Assembly: GCF_022808175.1 (NCBI RefSeq) | Contig: NZ_JALGBX010000020.1 | Coordinates: 1-64,000, forward strand | Direction: 5' to 3' | Length of the DNA stretch: 64,000 nt | From: Streptomyces sp. AP-93 | GTDB lineage: Bacteria > Actinomycetota > Actinomycetes > Streptomycetales > Streptomycetaceae | Shown: positions 18,811 to 26,996 of the stretch, piece after piece | Layout of the letters: every line of letters starts with the position of its first letter | Numbering within the stretch: position 1 is the first letter of the stretch | Position numbers and translations under genes: made by a program | Notes under the pieces: model-generated | Databases searched by the model: none | The model's input: only the letters and a program-made list of their open reading frames with translations | What the model was told of the DNA's origin: nothing

Positions 18811-20148
18811 TCACCGGCCGAGGAAGGCGCGGAACCAGTCGGGCCGCCGGCCGCCGGTGGCGGCGAGCAGCGTGAGCGCGACGCCGGTGGCCCCGGTGAG
18901 GAGTCCCGGGTCGTCGACGGGTTTGCCGGGCTCCTCCAGGTCGGCGAAACCGAGCGGACGGTCCGGCTCGTGGCGGTTGAGGAGGTCCCCGACCAGGACC
19001 GGCAGCCGCTCGCGGGCGACGGCGCTCCAGGGGGCGAACTCCAGTGTCAGCATGACCAGTCCCGCGAGGCCGTGGCAGAGGGTTGGCGACAGTGGCCGGA
19101 GGCCCCCGAGGCGGGCGAGCGCGCCCTCGAAGGCGGTGATGGCTTCGGCGCGCAGTTCGTCGTCGCGGGTGGCCTCGGCAACCGTGAGGAGGGCGCCGGC
19201 GACGCCGAAGGTGCCGTAGCACCAGGCGATCCGGTCGTGCACGCATCCGGCGGAGATCTCGTGGCCGTGTTCGTCGACGGGCTTGCCGTCGCTCCACAGG
19301 GGGCCGTGCGCGTCGGTGTCCGCCTGTGCGCGGATCCAGCGGCTGAGGGCGGTGACGGCCTCGAAGTGGCCCGGGCGGCGGTTGCCTGCAGCCCAGGCGG
19401 CGGCGAGGGCCGCGGCGATGCCGGGGACGCCGTGCGAGAGACCGAGGTTGAGGTACCCGTGCGGGTACTTGGCGAGGTAGTCGCCGACGGGCGGGTAGTA
19501 CGCGGGCGTGATGAGCCAGCGGTGGGGGGTGCCCTCGGTCTCGGCGGGTCCGGTGAGCCAGATGAGGTAGTCGGTGAGGACGGCGGCGGCCTCGGCGACC
19601 CGCTCAGAGGGCTCGGGGACGGAGCTCAGCTGGGCGAGGGTGCCGGCCGCGCCGGTGACGAGGTCGTAGTCGAGGTCGCTGACGGCCCGTTCGGTGCGGT
19701 GCGGGGGAGCGGCGAGGACCTGCTCGGCGAGCTGGTCGGTCAGCCGGTCGAGGCTGGGGCGGAAGCGGGGTTCGTCGCGGGTGACATCCGCGAGGGCGAG
19801 GAGGAGGCCGCTGGTGCCGGCGAACAGACCGTGGTGCTGCAGAGGTTCGGTCTGGGTGGAGAGTACCGCCTCGCGTATGTGGCCGGAGGCCGTGTCCAGG
19901 TCGCCGAGCCCGGCGCGGGCGGCGTACAGGTGGAGCAGCGCGGAACCGGCCTGGCCGTGGGTGAGGCTGGGCGGAAACCAGGCGCCGGCGGTGTTGCTCT
20001 GCTCGGCGGCGCGGAGCGCGAGGTCCTCGACCTGGGCGGTGGTGGCGGTCTCCCTCAGAACCTGCCGGACGGCTGTCCGTGCGCGGCTCACGAGGTCGTC
20101 GTCTGCCACGCGGGCCCAGGTTTCGGTACCGTGGTGGGTGAGGTGCAT
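18811..20148 (-). CDS. lanC: Lanthionine cyclase LanC (445 aa)
   Basis: Seven-helix toroid cyclase that adds Cys thiols to dehydrated residues. Zinc ligands are visible: Cys310 in IAWCYGTFG and Cys358-His359 in LCHGLAG. Other family motifs: GLFAGTSGLLLAL near 105, GYLNLGLSHGVPGIAAAL near 230, and GLLTGATGVALTLL close to the C-terminus. ATG 20148 (MHLTHHGTETW) follows AGGGGCTGACC. Upstream frame to 20280 crosses the hairpin and is not coding. The gene lies downstream of lanA across a strong hairpin, so lanA transcript is probably more abundant than lanCBT. Confidence 0.95.
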   Translation of the reverse strand: MHLTHHGTETWARVADDDLVSRARTAVRQVLRETATTAQVEDLALRAAEQSNTAGAWFPPSLTHGQAGSALLHLYAARAGLGDLDTASGHIREAVLSTQTEPLQHHGLFAGTSGLLLALADVTRDEPRFRPSLDRLTDQLAEQVLAAPPHRTERAVSDLDYDLVTGAAGTLAQLSSVPEPSERVAEAAAVLTDYLIWLTGPAETEGTPHRWLITPAYYPPVGDYLAKYPHGYLNLGLSHGVPGIAAALAAAWAAGNRRPGHFEAVTALSRWIRAQADTDAHGPLWSDGKPVDEHGHEISAGCVHDRIAWCYGTFGVAGALLTVAEATRDDELRAEAITAFEGALARLGGLRPLSPTLCHGLAGLVMLTLEFAPWSAVARERLPVLVGDLLNRHEPDRPLGFADLEEPGKPVDDPGLLTGATGVALTLLAATGGRRPDWFRAFLGR

Positions 20149-20193
20149 CGTGGTCAGCCCCTGTCTGTTCGGCGTGCTTCTCTCGCTCTGCGA

Positions 20194-20234
20194 CGACGGG
20201 TGCTGCCGTGTCTCGACCACGGCAGCACCCGTCG
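20194..20234 (-). terminator. Perfect 17-bp hairpin between lanA and lanC
   Basis: Arms CGACGGGTGCTGCCGTG (20194-20210) and CACGGCAGCACCCGTCG (20218-20234) with a 7-base loop. It begins 16 bp after the lanA stop. No T-tract follows on the minus strand. In lantibiotic operons a partial terminator behind the precursor gene sets precursor excess over enzymes; the same is likely here. Confidence 0.8.
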
Positions 20235-20249
20235 GGAGTTGGCCCGTGG

Positions 20250-20435
20250 CTACTTGCCGCCCACGCAGAAGACCGTGCACATCGCGGTGCAGACACAGGT
20301 CTTGCTGGCCTGGCAGGTCACTCGGGTGCAGACGGTGCGGGTGGCGATCCCCGAGATGGACGGCGGGGGCGCCTGCTCGCCGGCGGGGCCGGCAGGGGCG
20401 GAGATCCGGGCGTCCAGGTCGAATGCGTCAGACAT
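20250..20435 (-). CDS. lanA: Class I lanthipeptide precursor LanA (61 aa)
   Basis: MSDAFDLDARI carries the FDLD leader motif recognised by LanB (compare FNLD in nisin). After a Pro-rich stretch (QAPPPS, 21-26) the core has six Cys (36, 41, 47, 49, 53, 57) among Thr32, 34, 37, 40, 46, 50, 54 and Ser44, and ends VFCVGGK. The TVC, VTC and KTCVC spacings suit Thr-derived methyllanthionine rings, so up to six rings are possible. ATG 20435 follows AAAGGAAAGAC. An in-frame ATG at 20513 has an even better AAGGAG and would give 87 aa. I prefer 20435 because the leader then begins like known ones. No LanP protease gene is in the window, so the leader is probably removed by a host enzyme. Confidence 0.92.
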   Translation of the reverse strand: MSDAFDLDARISAPAGPAGEQAPPPSISGIATRTVCTRVTCQASKTCVCTAMCTVFCVGGK

Positions 20436-20456
20436 GTCTTTCCTTTCGTCATTCCG

Positions 20457-20478
20457 CCCGGCGAATTGATTCGCCGGG
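20457..20478 (-). promoter_or_regulatory. Inverted repeat 22 bp upstream of lanA start
   Basis: CCCGGCGAAT-TG-ATTCGCCGGG is a perfect 10-bp inverted repeat with a 2-base centre. It falls between the two possible lanA starts (20513 and 20435). It may be an operator (LuxR-type sites are palindromic), a hairpin in the leader RNA limiting translation, or the terminator of the lasso operon ending at 20601. The gap 20479-20600 otherwise shows no promoter I can defend. Confidence 0.5.
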
Positions 20479-20600
20479 GGCTCCGGAGGTTTTTCCGGCG
20501 CCAGGGAAATCATGTCGAGCTCCTTGCGTCCGTTCCATTGGCCGTGGCGACAGTATTCGCCGTGGGCCCGGATTCCGAACGGATGGCGTTTCGGGACTCT

Positions 20601-20921
20601 TTACGGACCAAGCCGGTTCCCGGCGTCCGCGCGCTCCGTGGAGAACACGTACGAAGCCAGGCAGACGGTCAGGCGTGAGGAGAGTTCGAGTTTCTCCATG
20701 ACCGCGGCGACATGTGCGCGCACGGTCCGTTCGGTCACGTGCAGCCGCTGGGCCATCGTTTCGTTGGAGAGCCCTTCGGCGAGCAGGAGGAAGGTCTCCT
20801 GCTCGCGCGGGGTGAGTCGGCTGACCCGTTCCAGGGCCGGTGTCCAGTGCGGTGCGCCCGGCGCGCGGGCGCCGGCGGTTGCGTGGGGTGCGGTGGGGGT
20901 GCGGGGAGTGGTGGGGCTCAC
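20601..20921 (-). CDS. Stand-alone LuxR-type HTH regulator (106 aa)
   Basis: Residues 34-95 form a LuxR/NarL C-terminal domain: SRLTPREQETFLLLAEGLSNETMAQRLHVTERTVRAHVAAVMEKLEL. No receiver or ligand domain precedes it; the first 30 residues are Pro/Thr/Ala-rich. The GTG start overlaps the stop of the lasso ABC gene (GTGA, 20918-20921), making it the last gene of the lasso operon, 165 bp upstream of lanA. It is well placed to link expression of the two RiPP systems; this is inference. Confidence 0.88.
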   Translation of the reverse strand: MSPTTPRTPTAPHATAGARAPGAPHWTPALERVSRLTPREQETFLLLAEGLSNETMAQRLHVTERTVRAHVAAVMEKLELSSRLTVCLASYVFSTERADAGNRLGP

Positions 20922-22795
20922 GGTGCTGCGACGCTCCTGTCTGGGGCGGGCCGGCCGAGCGGCCGCGTGAGGTGGTCGGTGGTCAGCCTGCGATAGAACG
21001 GGTTCTCGGCGAGCAGTTGTTCGTGTGTGCCCTCGGCGCCGACACGGCCGTCGTCGAGGACGACGATCCGGTCGGCCGCCCGGACGGTGGACATGCGGTG
21101 GGCGACGACGAGCAGGGCGCGTTCCCTGGAGATGTCCCGCAGGACGTCGGTGAGTTCCCGTTCGTTGATGGGGTCGAGTTGCGACGTGGGTTCGTCGAGG
21201 AGTACGAGTTCGGGCCGGGCGAGCAGGGCGCGGGCGATGGCAACGCGCTGGCGTTCGCCGCCGGAGAGGTTGAATCCCCGATCGCCGACTTCTGTCTCCA
21301 GTCCGTTCGCCAGACGTTCCACGAGTTCTTCGAGATTCACCATCCGGAGCACTTCCCGGATTTCTCTCTCATCCGCTCCGGGTTTCGCGTAGACGAGATT
21401 GTCCCGCAGGGTTCCGTACAGCAGGGGCGCGTGTTGCTCGACCAGGGCGATACGGGCCCGGAGGTCGCGCGGATCGACGCCCCTGACGTCGGCGCCGTCG
21501 AAGAGGACGTGTCCGCCGTCCGGTTCGTGGAATTTTTCGGCGAGGGAGACGATCGTCGTCTTGCCGGCGCCGGACCGGCCCACCAAGGCGATGAGGCCGG
21601 TGCGCGGCACGGAGAACGAGACGTCGCGCAGTACAGGACGGTCGTCGTACGCGAAGGAGACCCGGCGCAGTTCGAGGAGCGGGGTCGCGGGCGACGCGGC
21701 AGGGCCAGGAAGCGGTACGGGCGTACCGTCCTCCGGGTCCTGCTCGACGGGCAGGCGCAGGACGTCCTCGATCCGGCGGAGCGAGCCGAGGCCGCGCTGG
21801 ATCAGGCTGAGCGCGTTGAAGAGGCCTGCGAGCGGCATGACCAGGTAGGTGGCGAACAGTAGGAACGCGACGAGTTCGCTGACGGACATGGAGCCGTCGG
21901 AAACCCGGACCGCGCCGACGAGCAGGACGAGGAGGAACGAGCCGTTGACCGCGATCTCCATGGCGGGCCCCACGACGGACCCGAGCTTCGCGGAGCGGAC
22001 GCCGGCGGTGAAGGCGGCGTCGATGTCCGCTCCGATGCGCTCGGCCTCCCGGTGTTCGGCGCGGGCCGCCCGTACGGTCCTGATGCCGCCGAGGGCGCGT
22101 TCGAGGTCGGCGGTCATGGCACCGACACCGGCGAGGGCCTGTTCGGTGCTGGTCCGGATGCCGGCCATCACGCCCGCGACGAGGACGGCGGCGACCACCA
22201 GCGTCCCGGCGACCACGAGGAACATGACGGGGTCGATCCACAGCATCAGTCCGGCGGCGCCGATTCCGGTGATGGTGACGGTCACGAGCTGGACGAAGCT
22301 GCCCGCGACCATGTCCCGCAGCATGGTCGTGTCGGTGCCGACCCGGGAGAGCAGGTCGCCGGCGCGCCGGCCGTCGAGTTCTCGGAGGCGGACGAACAAC
22401 AGCCGTTCGACGAGCCCGCGGCGCAGGCGCCGGACCACGCTCTCGCCGGTCACGTCCAACAGGTACTGACCGGCCGCCTCGAGGGCGGCCTGGACGAGGA
22501 AGAGAGCGGCCAGCGTCACGCCGAGCGCGGCTACGGCCCGGTCGGCGGAGACCCGGTCGATCAGACGCATGGTCAGCAGCGGCTGGAGCAGTCCGAGGGC
22601 GGTGCCGACCAAGGTCAGCGCGAGCGCGGCCCCCACGGTCCGGCCGCTGCCGCGCAGCAGGCGCAGCAGATCACGGGTGCCCGGTCGGGCGCCGTCGGCG
22701 GGGTTCTCCCCCGGGCGCGCCACGGTCCCGGGCTCGTCCTCGGTTCCCCGGCCGGTTCCGGTCGCCGCGCCGGACGGATCCGAGTGGCCGGTCAT
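20918..22795 (-). CDS. Lasso peptide ABC exporter (625 aa)
   Basis: Fused permease and ATPase: hydrophobic helices from about residue 55 (VGAALALTLVGTALGLLQPLLTMRLIDRV), then an ATPase with GRSGAGKTT, LSGGERQRVAIARALL and LVLLDEPTSQLD. ATG 22795 overlaps the B2 stop (ATGA). This is the D gene of the lasso locus, exporting the folded peptide and commonly giving immunity. No peptidase domain. Confidence 0.92.
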   Translation of the reverse strand: MTGHSDPSGAATGTGRGTEDEPGTVARPGENPADGARPGTRDLLRLLRGSGRTVGAALALTLVGTALGLLQPLLTMRLIDRVSADRAVAALGVTLAALFLVQAALEAAGQYLLDVTGESVVRRLRRGLVERLLFVRLRELDGRRAGDLLSRVGTDTTMLRDMVAGSFVQLVTVTITGIGAAGLMLWIDPVMFLVVAGTLVVAAVLVAGVMAGIRTSTEQALAGVGAMTADLERALGGIRTVRAARAEHREAERIGADIDAAFTAGVRSAKLGSVVGPAMEIAVNGSFLLVLLVGAVRVSDGSMSVSELVAFLLFATYLVMPLAGLFNALSLIQRGLGSLRRIEDVLRLPVEQDPEDGTPVPLPGPAASPATPLLELRRVSFAYDDRPVLRDVSFSVPRTGLIALVGRSGAGKTTIVSLAEKFHEPDGGHVLFDGADVRGVDPRDLRARIALVEQHAPLLYGTLRDNLVYAKPGADEREIREVLRMVNLEELVERLANGLETEVGDRGFNLSGGERQRVAIARALLARPELVLLDEPTSQLDPINERELTDVLRDISRERALLVVAHRMSTVRAADRIVVLDDGRVGAEGTHEQLLAENPFYRRLTTDHLTRPLGRPAPDRSVAAP

Positions 22796-23232
22796 GAAGG
22801 GCTCCTCTCCTCGCTCCCGGAGCCCACGGTGATCAGCCTCCGGAAGTAGCTCTCGGGCAGTTCTTCGCCCACCAGTCGACCCTCCGCCTCGACCCAGGCG
22901 TGGGCGCCGAAGGGCGGCGCGGCGCGGACGCCGACGCACCACGTGGGCCACTCGCCGCGGGCCCGGCAGAGCAGGGCCGTGGCGACCGAGCGCGGCAGGC
23001 AGCCCTCACGGCCGGCGCAGACCGCGCTGACCGTGGTGACGGCCTGCCGGGCCCGGTAGGTCCGTTCATGGCCGGCCGGGCGGGCCCCGCGGGACACCAC
23101 GCCGAGCACCCGCGCCAGCCGGGCCGGCGGCAGTAGCAGCAGGGGCCGGCCCACCGCCACGGCGAGGCGGGCTCCCGCGCGCTGAGCGAACGACGTCCCG
23201 GTGTGGGTCTCCGGGACCGGATGGAAGCTCAT
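22792..23232 (-). CDS. Lasso peptide leader peptidase B2 (146 aa)
   Basis: Transglutaminase-like cysteine protease of the B2/McjB C-terminal type. GCLPRSVATALLCRARGEWPTWCVGV contains the catalytic Cys; PFGAHAWVEAEGRLV contains the His and the acidic residue. It removes the leader from LassoA after delivery by B1. ATG 23232 overlaps the B1 stop (ATGA); the longer open frame upstream is antisense of B1. Length is normal for split B2 proteins of actinobacteria. Confidence 0.93.
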   Translation of the reverse strand: MSFHPVPETHTGTSFAQRAGARLAVAVGRPLLLLPPARLARVLGVVSRGARPAGHERTYRARQAVTTVSAVCAGREGCLPRSVATALLCRARGEWPTWCVGVRAAPPFGAHAWVEAEGRLVGEELPESYFRRLITVGSGSEERSPS

Positions 23233-23480
23233 GGGCTGACCAGCCGGGCGTTGCGCAGGGCGGAGAGCAGGGCGGTCACGTCGGCCTGCGCCCGGTCCGT
23301 GTCGACGTCGAACTGGGCGCACAGGGCATCGGCGATGTCCTCGGCCGGGGTGCCGTCGAGCAGGCTGGCCAGGACCGAGCTGCCGGTCGGATTGAGCTCC
23401 CAGTACTCACCCGTACTGCCGTCGAGCAGGACCTTGCCGTAGTCGGTGTCCACCACGGACACGTCCTCACGCAGTTGCAT
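23229..23480 (-). CDS. Lasso peptide RiPP-recognition protein B1, PqqD-like (83 aa)
   Basis: MQLREDVSVVDTDYGKVLLDGSTGEYWELNPTGSSVLASLLDG is the PqqD/RRE fold: three strands then a helix with the NPTGSSVL signature. B1 binds the LassoA leader (YxxPxL motif) and presents it to B2. It starts 10 bp after the cyclase stop and overlaps B2. Confidence 0.93.
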   Translation of the reverse strand: MQLREDVSVVDTDYGKVLLDGSTGEYWELNPTGSSVLASLLDGTPAEDIADALCAQFDVDTDRAQADVTALLSALRNARLVSP

Positions 23481-23490
23481 GGGTTCCCCT

Positions 23491-25284
23491 TCAGATGGTG
23501 CGGAGCCAGATCTCGCAGGCGAGAGTGGCGTCAAGGCCGCCGTGCCGGAGTTCGGGCGACGAGGGCCGCAGGGTGATGTCCAGGAGCTTGTCGGCGTCGA
23601 CCAGTCCGGCCTTGGCGAGCAGCGAGTCCCGCCACAGCTCGGCGAGGCGTTCGCGGTTCTCCCGCAGCCCGTTGGCGGCGTCGGCCGAGGCCTCGCCCTT
23701 GGTGGTGCGGCGCAGCAGCGCGTCGGGCATCCGGCCGCGCATCGCATGCTTGAGCAGCGGTTTGAACTCCCAGGGTGTGGCGCGCTCCTCGGAGCGGACC
23801 GACCAGCACGCCTCGACGACACGGTCGTCGAGGAAGGGGCTCGCCAGCGGCAGCCCGCTGTGCTCCGCGACCTGGTGCAGGACGCGGGTGGCCCGCGTGC
23901 CGTGGTGCAGGGTGTGGAGCTCGTTGTGGAGGGCGCGGGTGGTACCGCGCGGCTGTGCCGTGCGGGCGGCCTCCCGCAGGCTCCGGCGTACGGAGGCGGC
24001 GGCGTCGGCGGTGGCCCAGACCGGCAGACGGGGCGGGATGTCCCAGCCGAAGACGTCCGGGCTGTGCGGGGCGGGTCGGGGGGCGGTGACGTCGTCGGCG
24101 GCGTCCGCGAGCCACCGGCCGTAGGGGCGGCTGTCGGCGAGGACGGCCAGGGTCTCTCGCAGCGACCAGCGGTTCTGGGCGCGATAGCCGCGGATGCTGC
24201 GCAGGGCCGTGAGGGGGCGGGTGGTCAGCAGGTCACGGTGGTGCGCGGGATGCCCCCACAGGACGTGGTCGCCGCCCATGCCGGTGAGATGGAGGCGCGA
24301 CCCGCCGGCAAGGAGCCGGTCGTGGCCGACGAGCTGGCGCGGCTGGTCGAGGATGGTGGGGAGGGGTTCGTCGACGGGTCCGCGCACGTCCAGCAGACCG
24401 CTGTAGAAGAGTGGGATCTCGTCGATGTCGAGCAGGATGTGCTCCAGGCCGTCGATCTCGGCGGCGGCGAGTCGGGCCCAGTGCACGTCGTCGTCGCCCG
24501 GATCCCTGCTGGGCATGGTGAGCGCGGGTAACGGTGCGGTGCTCACGCCTGCGGCGAGGGCACAGACGGTGGTGGAGTCGAGGCCGCCGGAGAGGTCGGC
24601 GCTGACGCTCCCGGCGATGTCCACCCGCAGGCGTACGGCCTCGTCCAGCGCCGTGCGGAGCGCCTCAGCCCCCTCGGCGAGCGGGACTTGTATCTGCGGG
24701 GGCTGCCACCAGCGGACCGTCCGGGGGGCGGAGCGGCCGAAGCGCAGGAGTTCGCCGGGGACGACGGAGTGCACACCGCGCCACAGGGGGACGTCACCCA
24801 GCGGGTGCGGGACGGAGTCCAGCAGTCGCAGGGCGAGGACGTCCTCGTCGACGGGCGCGTCGAACAGCCGGGCCAGGACGTCGGCGCGGTTGGCGGCGAC
24901 GGTGATGCCGTCCTCGGTGGCGTGGAAGAGACGTCGCATCCCCGAGGCGGTGCCGTGCACGTGGATCTCGCCGTGTGCCTCGGCGATGACGTGGAAGTCG
25001 CCGGGGAGGCGAGCGGCGACTCGGTGGACCGCGCCGGGTTCGCGCACCCCGGCGATGTGCGCGGTGAGTTCGGGTGCGCCGACGGGGGTGTGTCCGATGA
25101 GCGCCACAAAGAGTCCTTGGTCGTTTCGGGCCTGGACGGAGGTGGCCCAGCTGCCCAGCACGAACGGTCTTCCTGACGGGTGTGTGAGGGTGCGTTCGCC
25201 GCGTATCCCGAGTCGGGAGGCCACGGCGAGGGCGGCCTCACAGTCCGGAAACAGCGCGAACCATCCCTCGCCGTGGCTTGTCAT
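23491..25284 (-). CDS. Lasso peptide macrolactam synthetase C (597 aa)
   Basis: Asparagine-synthetase-like cyclase. The N-terminal glutaminase-like domain lacks the catalytic Cys2 (it begins MTSHGEGWF), as expected for lasso cyclases. The synthetase domain has the ATP-binding SGGLDS at residues 232-237, LTGMGGDH near 330, and PLASPFLDDRVVEACW near 475. It activates the acidic side chain of the core with ATP and closes the ring onto the N-terminal amine. ATG 25284 is 4 bp after the precursor stop. Confidence 0.95.
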   Translation of the reverse strand: MTSHGEGWFALFPDCEAALAVASRLGIRGERTLTHPSGRPFVLGSWATSVQARNDQGLFVALIGHTPVGAPELTAHIAGVREPGAVHRVAARLPGDFHVIAEAHGEIHVHGTASGMRRLFHATEDGITVAANRADVLARLFDAPVDEDVLALRLLDSVPHPLGDVPLWRGVHSVVPGELLRFGRSAPRTVRWWQPPQIQVPLAEGAEALRTALDEAVRLRVDIAGSVSADLSGGLDSTTVCALAAGVSTAPLPALTMPSRDPGDDDVHWARLAAAEIDGLEHILLDIDEIPLFYSGLLDVRGPVDEPLPTILDQPRQLVGHDRLLAGGSRLHLTGMGGDHVLWGHPAHHRDLLTTRPLTALRSIRGYRAQNRWSLRETLAVLADSRPYGRWLADAADDVTAPRPAPHSPDVFGWDIPPRLPVWATADAAASVRRSLREAARTAQPRGTTRALHNELHTLHHGTRATRVLHQVAEHSGLPLASPFLDDRVVEACWSVRSEERATPWEFKPLLKHAMRGRMPDALLRRTTKGEASADAANGLRENRERLAELWRDSLLAKAGLVDADKLLDITLRPSSPELRHGGLDATLACEIWLRTI

Positions 25285-25288
25285 CGGA

Positions 25289-25408
25289 CTACCAGCCCAG
25301 GGGCAGACGGACCTTGGGCTCGTGCGGTCCGCGCTTCAGGAATCCGGTGTCCTTGCGGAAGTCGCCGGCCTTGGACAGCGCCGGAACCTCGTAGACCTTC
25401 TTGGCCAT
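25289..25408 (-). CDS. Lasso peptide precursor A (39 aa)
   Basis: MAKKVYEVPALSKAGDF carries the leader motif YxxPxLxxxGxF. The leader should end KDTG with the conserved Thr at -2, as in fusilassin (leader ending ATG before Trp1). The core would then be FLKRGPHEPKVRLPLGW, 17 residues: Phe1 joined to Glu8 to give an 8-member ring, tail PKVRLPLGW, no Cys. If cleavage is one residue earlier the ring is Gly1-Glu9. The core is basic with two Arg, two Lys and one His. Start ATG 25408 has a weak GGATGA; ATG 25417 (MKTMAKK) is an alternative. The 259-bp gap to the GntR gene must hold the operon promoter; I see no clear one. Confidence 0.93.
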   Translation of the reverse strand: MAKKVYEVPALSKAGDFRKDTGFLKRGPHEPKVRLPLGW

Positions 25409-25667
25409 GGTTTTCATCCATTCTCGCGTGGGTTTCTGACGAGACGACCCCGTTTCCCGGGATCTCGGTGGCCGCCTGGAAAGATCCTCGGCCGGTGGCC
25501 ACCCGCCGCTCAAGGAGCAACCGGTGGCCGACACGGTCCGCGATCGGGGCGGCCGGGCCGCCCGGCACCTCTTGTCAGGGGCCGCCACCTGGCAGAAGAG
25601 GGACCGGCGTGAGAAGGGTCCGCCGGTCCGGGCGTGCGGGATCAGCCTGGTCTTCTTGGCCTGTTGG

Positions 25668-26141
25668 TCACTCTCCGCTTGAGCTTCCTTGGCTCCATCC
25701 CGGCCTGCGGCCGCGCACCGCCGGCAGCCCGCGCCGCGCCGCCCTCCCATTGCGGGCGGCCATCCTGGGCATCCGTTCGATGGCGGAGATGATGGCGGCG
25801 CGCGGGATACCCGAGACGTCTGCGAGGTTGACGACCCGCTGGAGTTGGTCGGAGATGTCGTCGAGGCCCACCGGGAGGGAAGCCGGCAGGACGACAGCAC
25901 CGCGCCCGCGCCCGAAGTCCACGACGCCTTCGCTGCGCAGCATCCGCAGCGCCCGGAGGATCGTGTTCTTGTTGGCGCCGTACTCCTTGCCGAGCTGGTC
26001 GGCGGGCGGAAGGTACTCCCCCTGGGGGTAGAGGCCCGACGCGATGTCCATCCTGAGTTTCGCCCGGATCTGGGCGTAGAGCGGTATCTCGGCGGCACTG
26101 CTGTGGCGTCGGATGTTCCCCGTTCCAGACGCAGTTGACAT
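25668..26141 (-). CDS. GntR-family transcriptional regulator (157 aa)
   Basis: The winged helix-turn-helix is clear: AEIPLYAQIRAKLRMDIASGLYPQGEYLPPADQLGKEYGANKNTILRALRMLRSEGVVDFGRGRGAVVLP (residues about 20-90, described by its key blocks PLYAQI, LPPADQL, NTILRAL). The C-terminal part is short (about 65 aa) and basic at the end, so this resembles YtrA-type GntR proteins without a large ligand domain. ATG 26141 follows GGGGGAG. It lies directly upstream of the lasso operon on the same strand and divergent from the XRE operon, so it may control either. Confidence 0.88.
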   Translation of the reverse strand: MSTASGTGNIRRHSSAAEIPLYAQIRAKLRMDIASGLYPQGEYLPPADQLGKEYGANKNTILRALRMLRSEGVVDFGRGRGAVVLPASLPVGLDDISDQLQRVVNLADVSGIPRAAIISAIERMPRMAARNGRAARRGLPAVRGRRPGWSQGSSSGE

Positions 26142-26372
26142 GTGCTGCTCCCCCTTCTGGCTCACGTTGTGCTCAAGCACTCGTGCCACGCCGCCGGCTC
26201 GCCGGGGCGGGGGACGGGGGCAGCCGGAGGGGCGACTCCCGCGTGGTCGGTGCGGAGCCGATGGCTGCCTTCGTCGTTTCCCCCAGGTCCGGCATCGACC
26301 CATGTCGATTCTTGGGTAGACCGTTCTTTCACGTCGGTTGACGGCCGGTGCAGTTGTACCGTAGTCCGCACC

Positions 26373-26401
26373 TTGACGCTCTTCAACCAGTGTGGCGATA
26401 G
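26373..26401 (+). promoter_or_regulatory. Sigma-70-like promoter for the XRE/ImmA operon
   Basis: TTGACG (26373-26378), a 17-base spacer, then CGATAG (26396-26401) about 60 bp before the XRE start. This is the standard housekeeping layout in Streptomyces. The 26142-26461 gap is the divergent control region for GntR and XRE. Confidence 0.5.
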
Positions 26402-26461
26402 TGGACGTTGCACCGATTCATCTGAGTGGAAGAACAGAGCTGGCCGGACCAGGGGGGCGTC

Positions 26462-26935
26462 ATGCCAGAGGAGCCGGAACACGGTTTCGCCGACAAGCTG
26501 AACCGGCTCTTCGAGACCGTCAGACCGGATCCCGACCACGAGTACAGCAACGAGCAGGTGGCCTCCGCCATCCGGGACACCGGGGTGTCGATCTCTCAGA
26601 GCTACATCTGGCAGCTGCGGAAGAGCAAGAAGACCAATCCGACGCTGCGTCATCTGCAGGCGCTGGCAGGTTTCTTCGGAGTCTCCACGGCCTATTTCGT
26701 GGACGACTCGGCCACCGCGCGCATCGAGGAGCAGCTCTCGGCCCTCGCCGCCGCGCAGGCGCGGCTGCACGAGGCGTCGCAGGGCAGTGACGTGAAGCTG
26801 ATGGCCATGCGAGCGGGTCAGTTGTCGCAGAAGCACCGCGAACAGGTGATGGATCTGCTGGACGTGGTCTACCGCCTGGAGCAGGCCGAGGGCGGTCCCG
26901 GCCGAAACGATGGCCTGAATCATCCTGGATCATGA
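26462..26935 (+). CDS. XRE-family regulator of ImmA-linked operon (157 aa)
   Basis: Helix-turn-helix in residues 10-85: YSNEQVASAIRDTGVSISQSYIWQLRKSKKTNPTLRHLQALAGFFGVSTAYF (key blocks NEQVASAIR, SQSYIWQLR, LAGFFGV). The pattern matches actinobacterial repressors encoded before ImmA/IrrE proteases, such as the EspR-like group. ATG 26462 follows GGGGGGCG. The helical C-terminus probably dimerises. It likely represses its own operon until cleaved or displaced by the neighbouring protease. Confidence 0.88.
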   Translation: MPEEPEHGFADKLNRLFETVRPDPDHEYSNEQVASAIRDTGVSISQSYIWQLRKSKKTNPTLRHLQALAGFFGVSTAYFVDDSATARIEEQLSALAAAQARLHEASQGSDVKLMAMRAGQLSQKHREQVMDLLDVVYRLEQAEGGPGRNDGLNHPGS

Positions 26936-26996
26936 TGGTCTGACGTCATTGGATGGAATTTCCAGGCCCCAGGAGATTCACCAACGGAGTTGGCCC

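Noticed and set aside
20146..20280. N-terminal extension of LanC to 20280
   Set aside because: The extension reads through the lanA-lanC hairpin and has no ribosome site; ATG 20148 fits family length.
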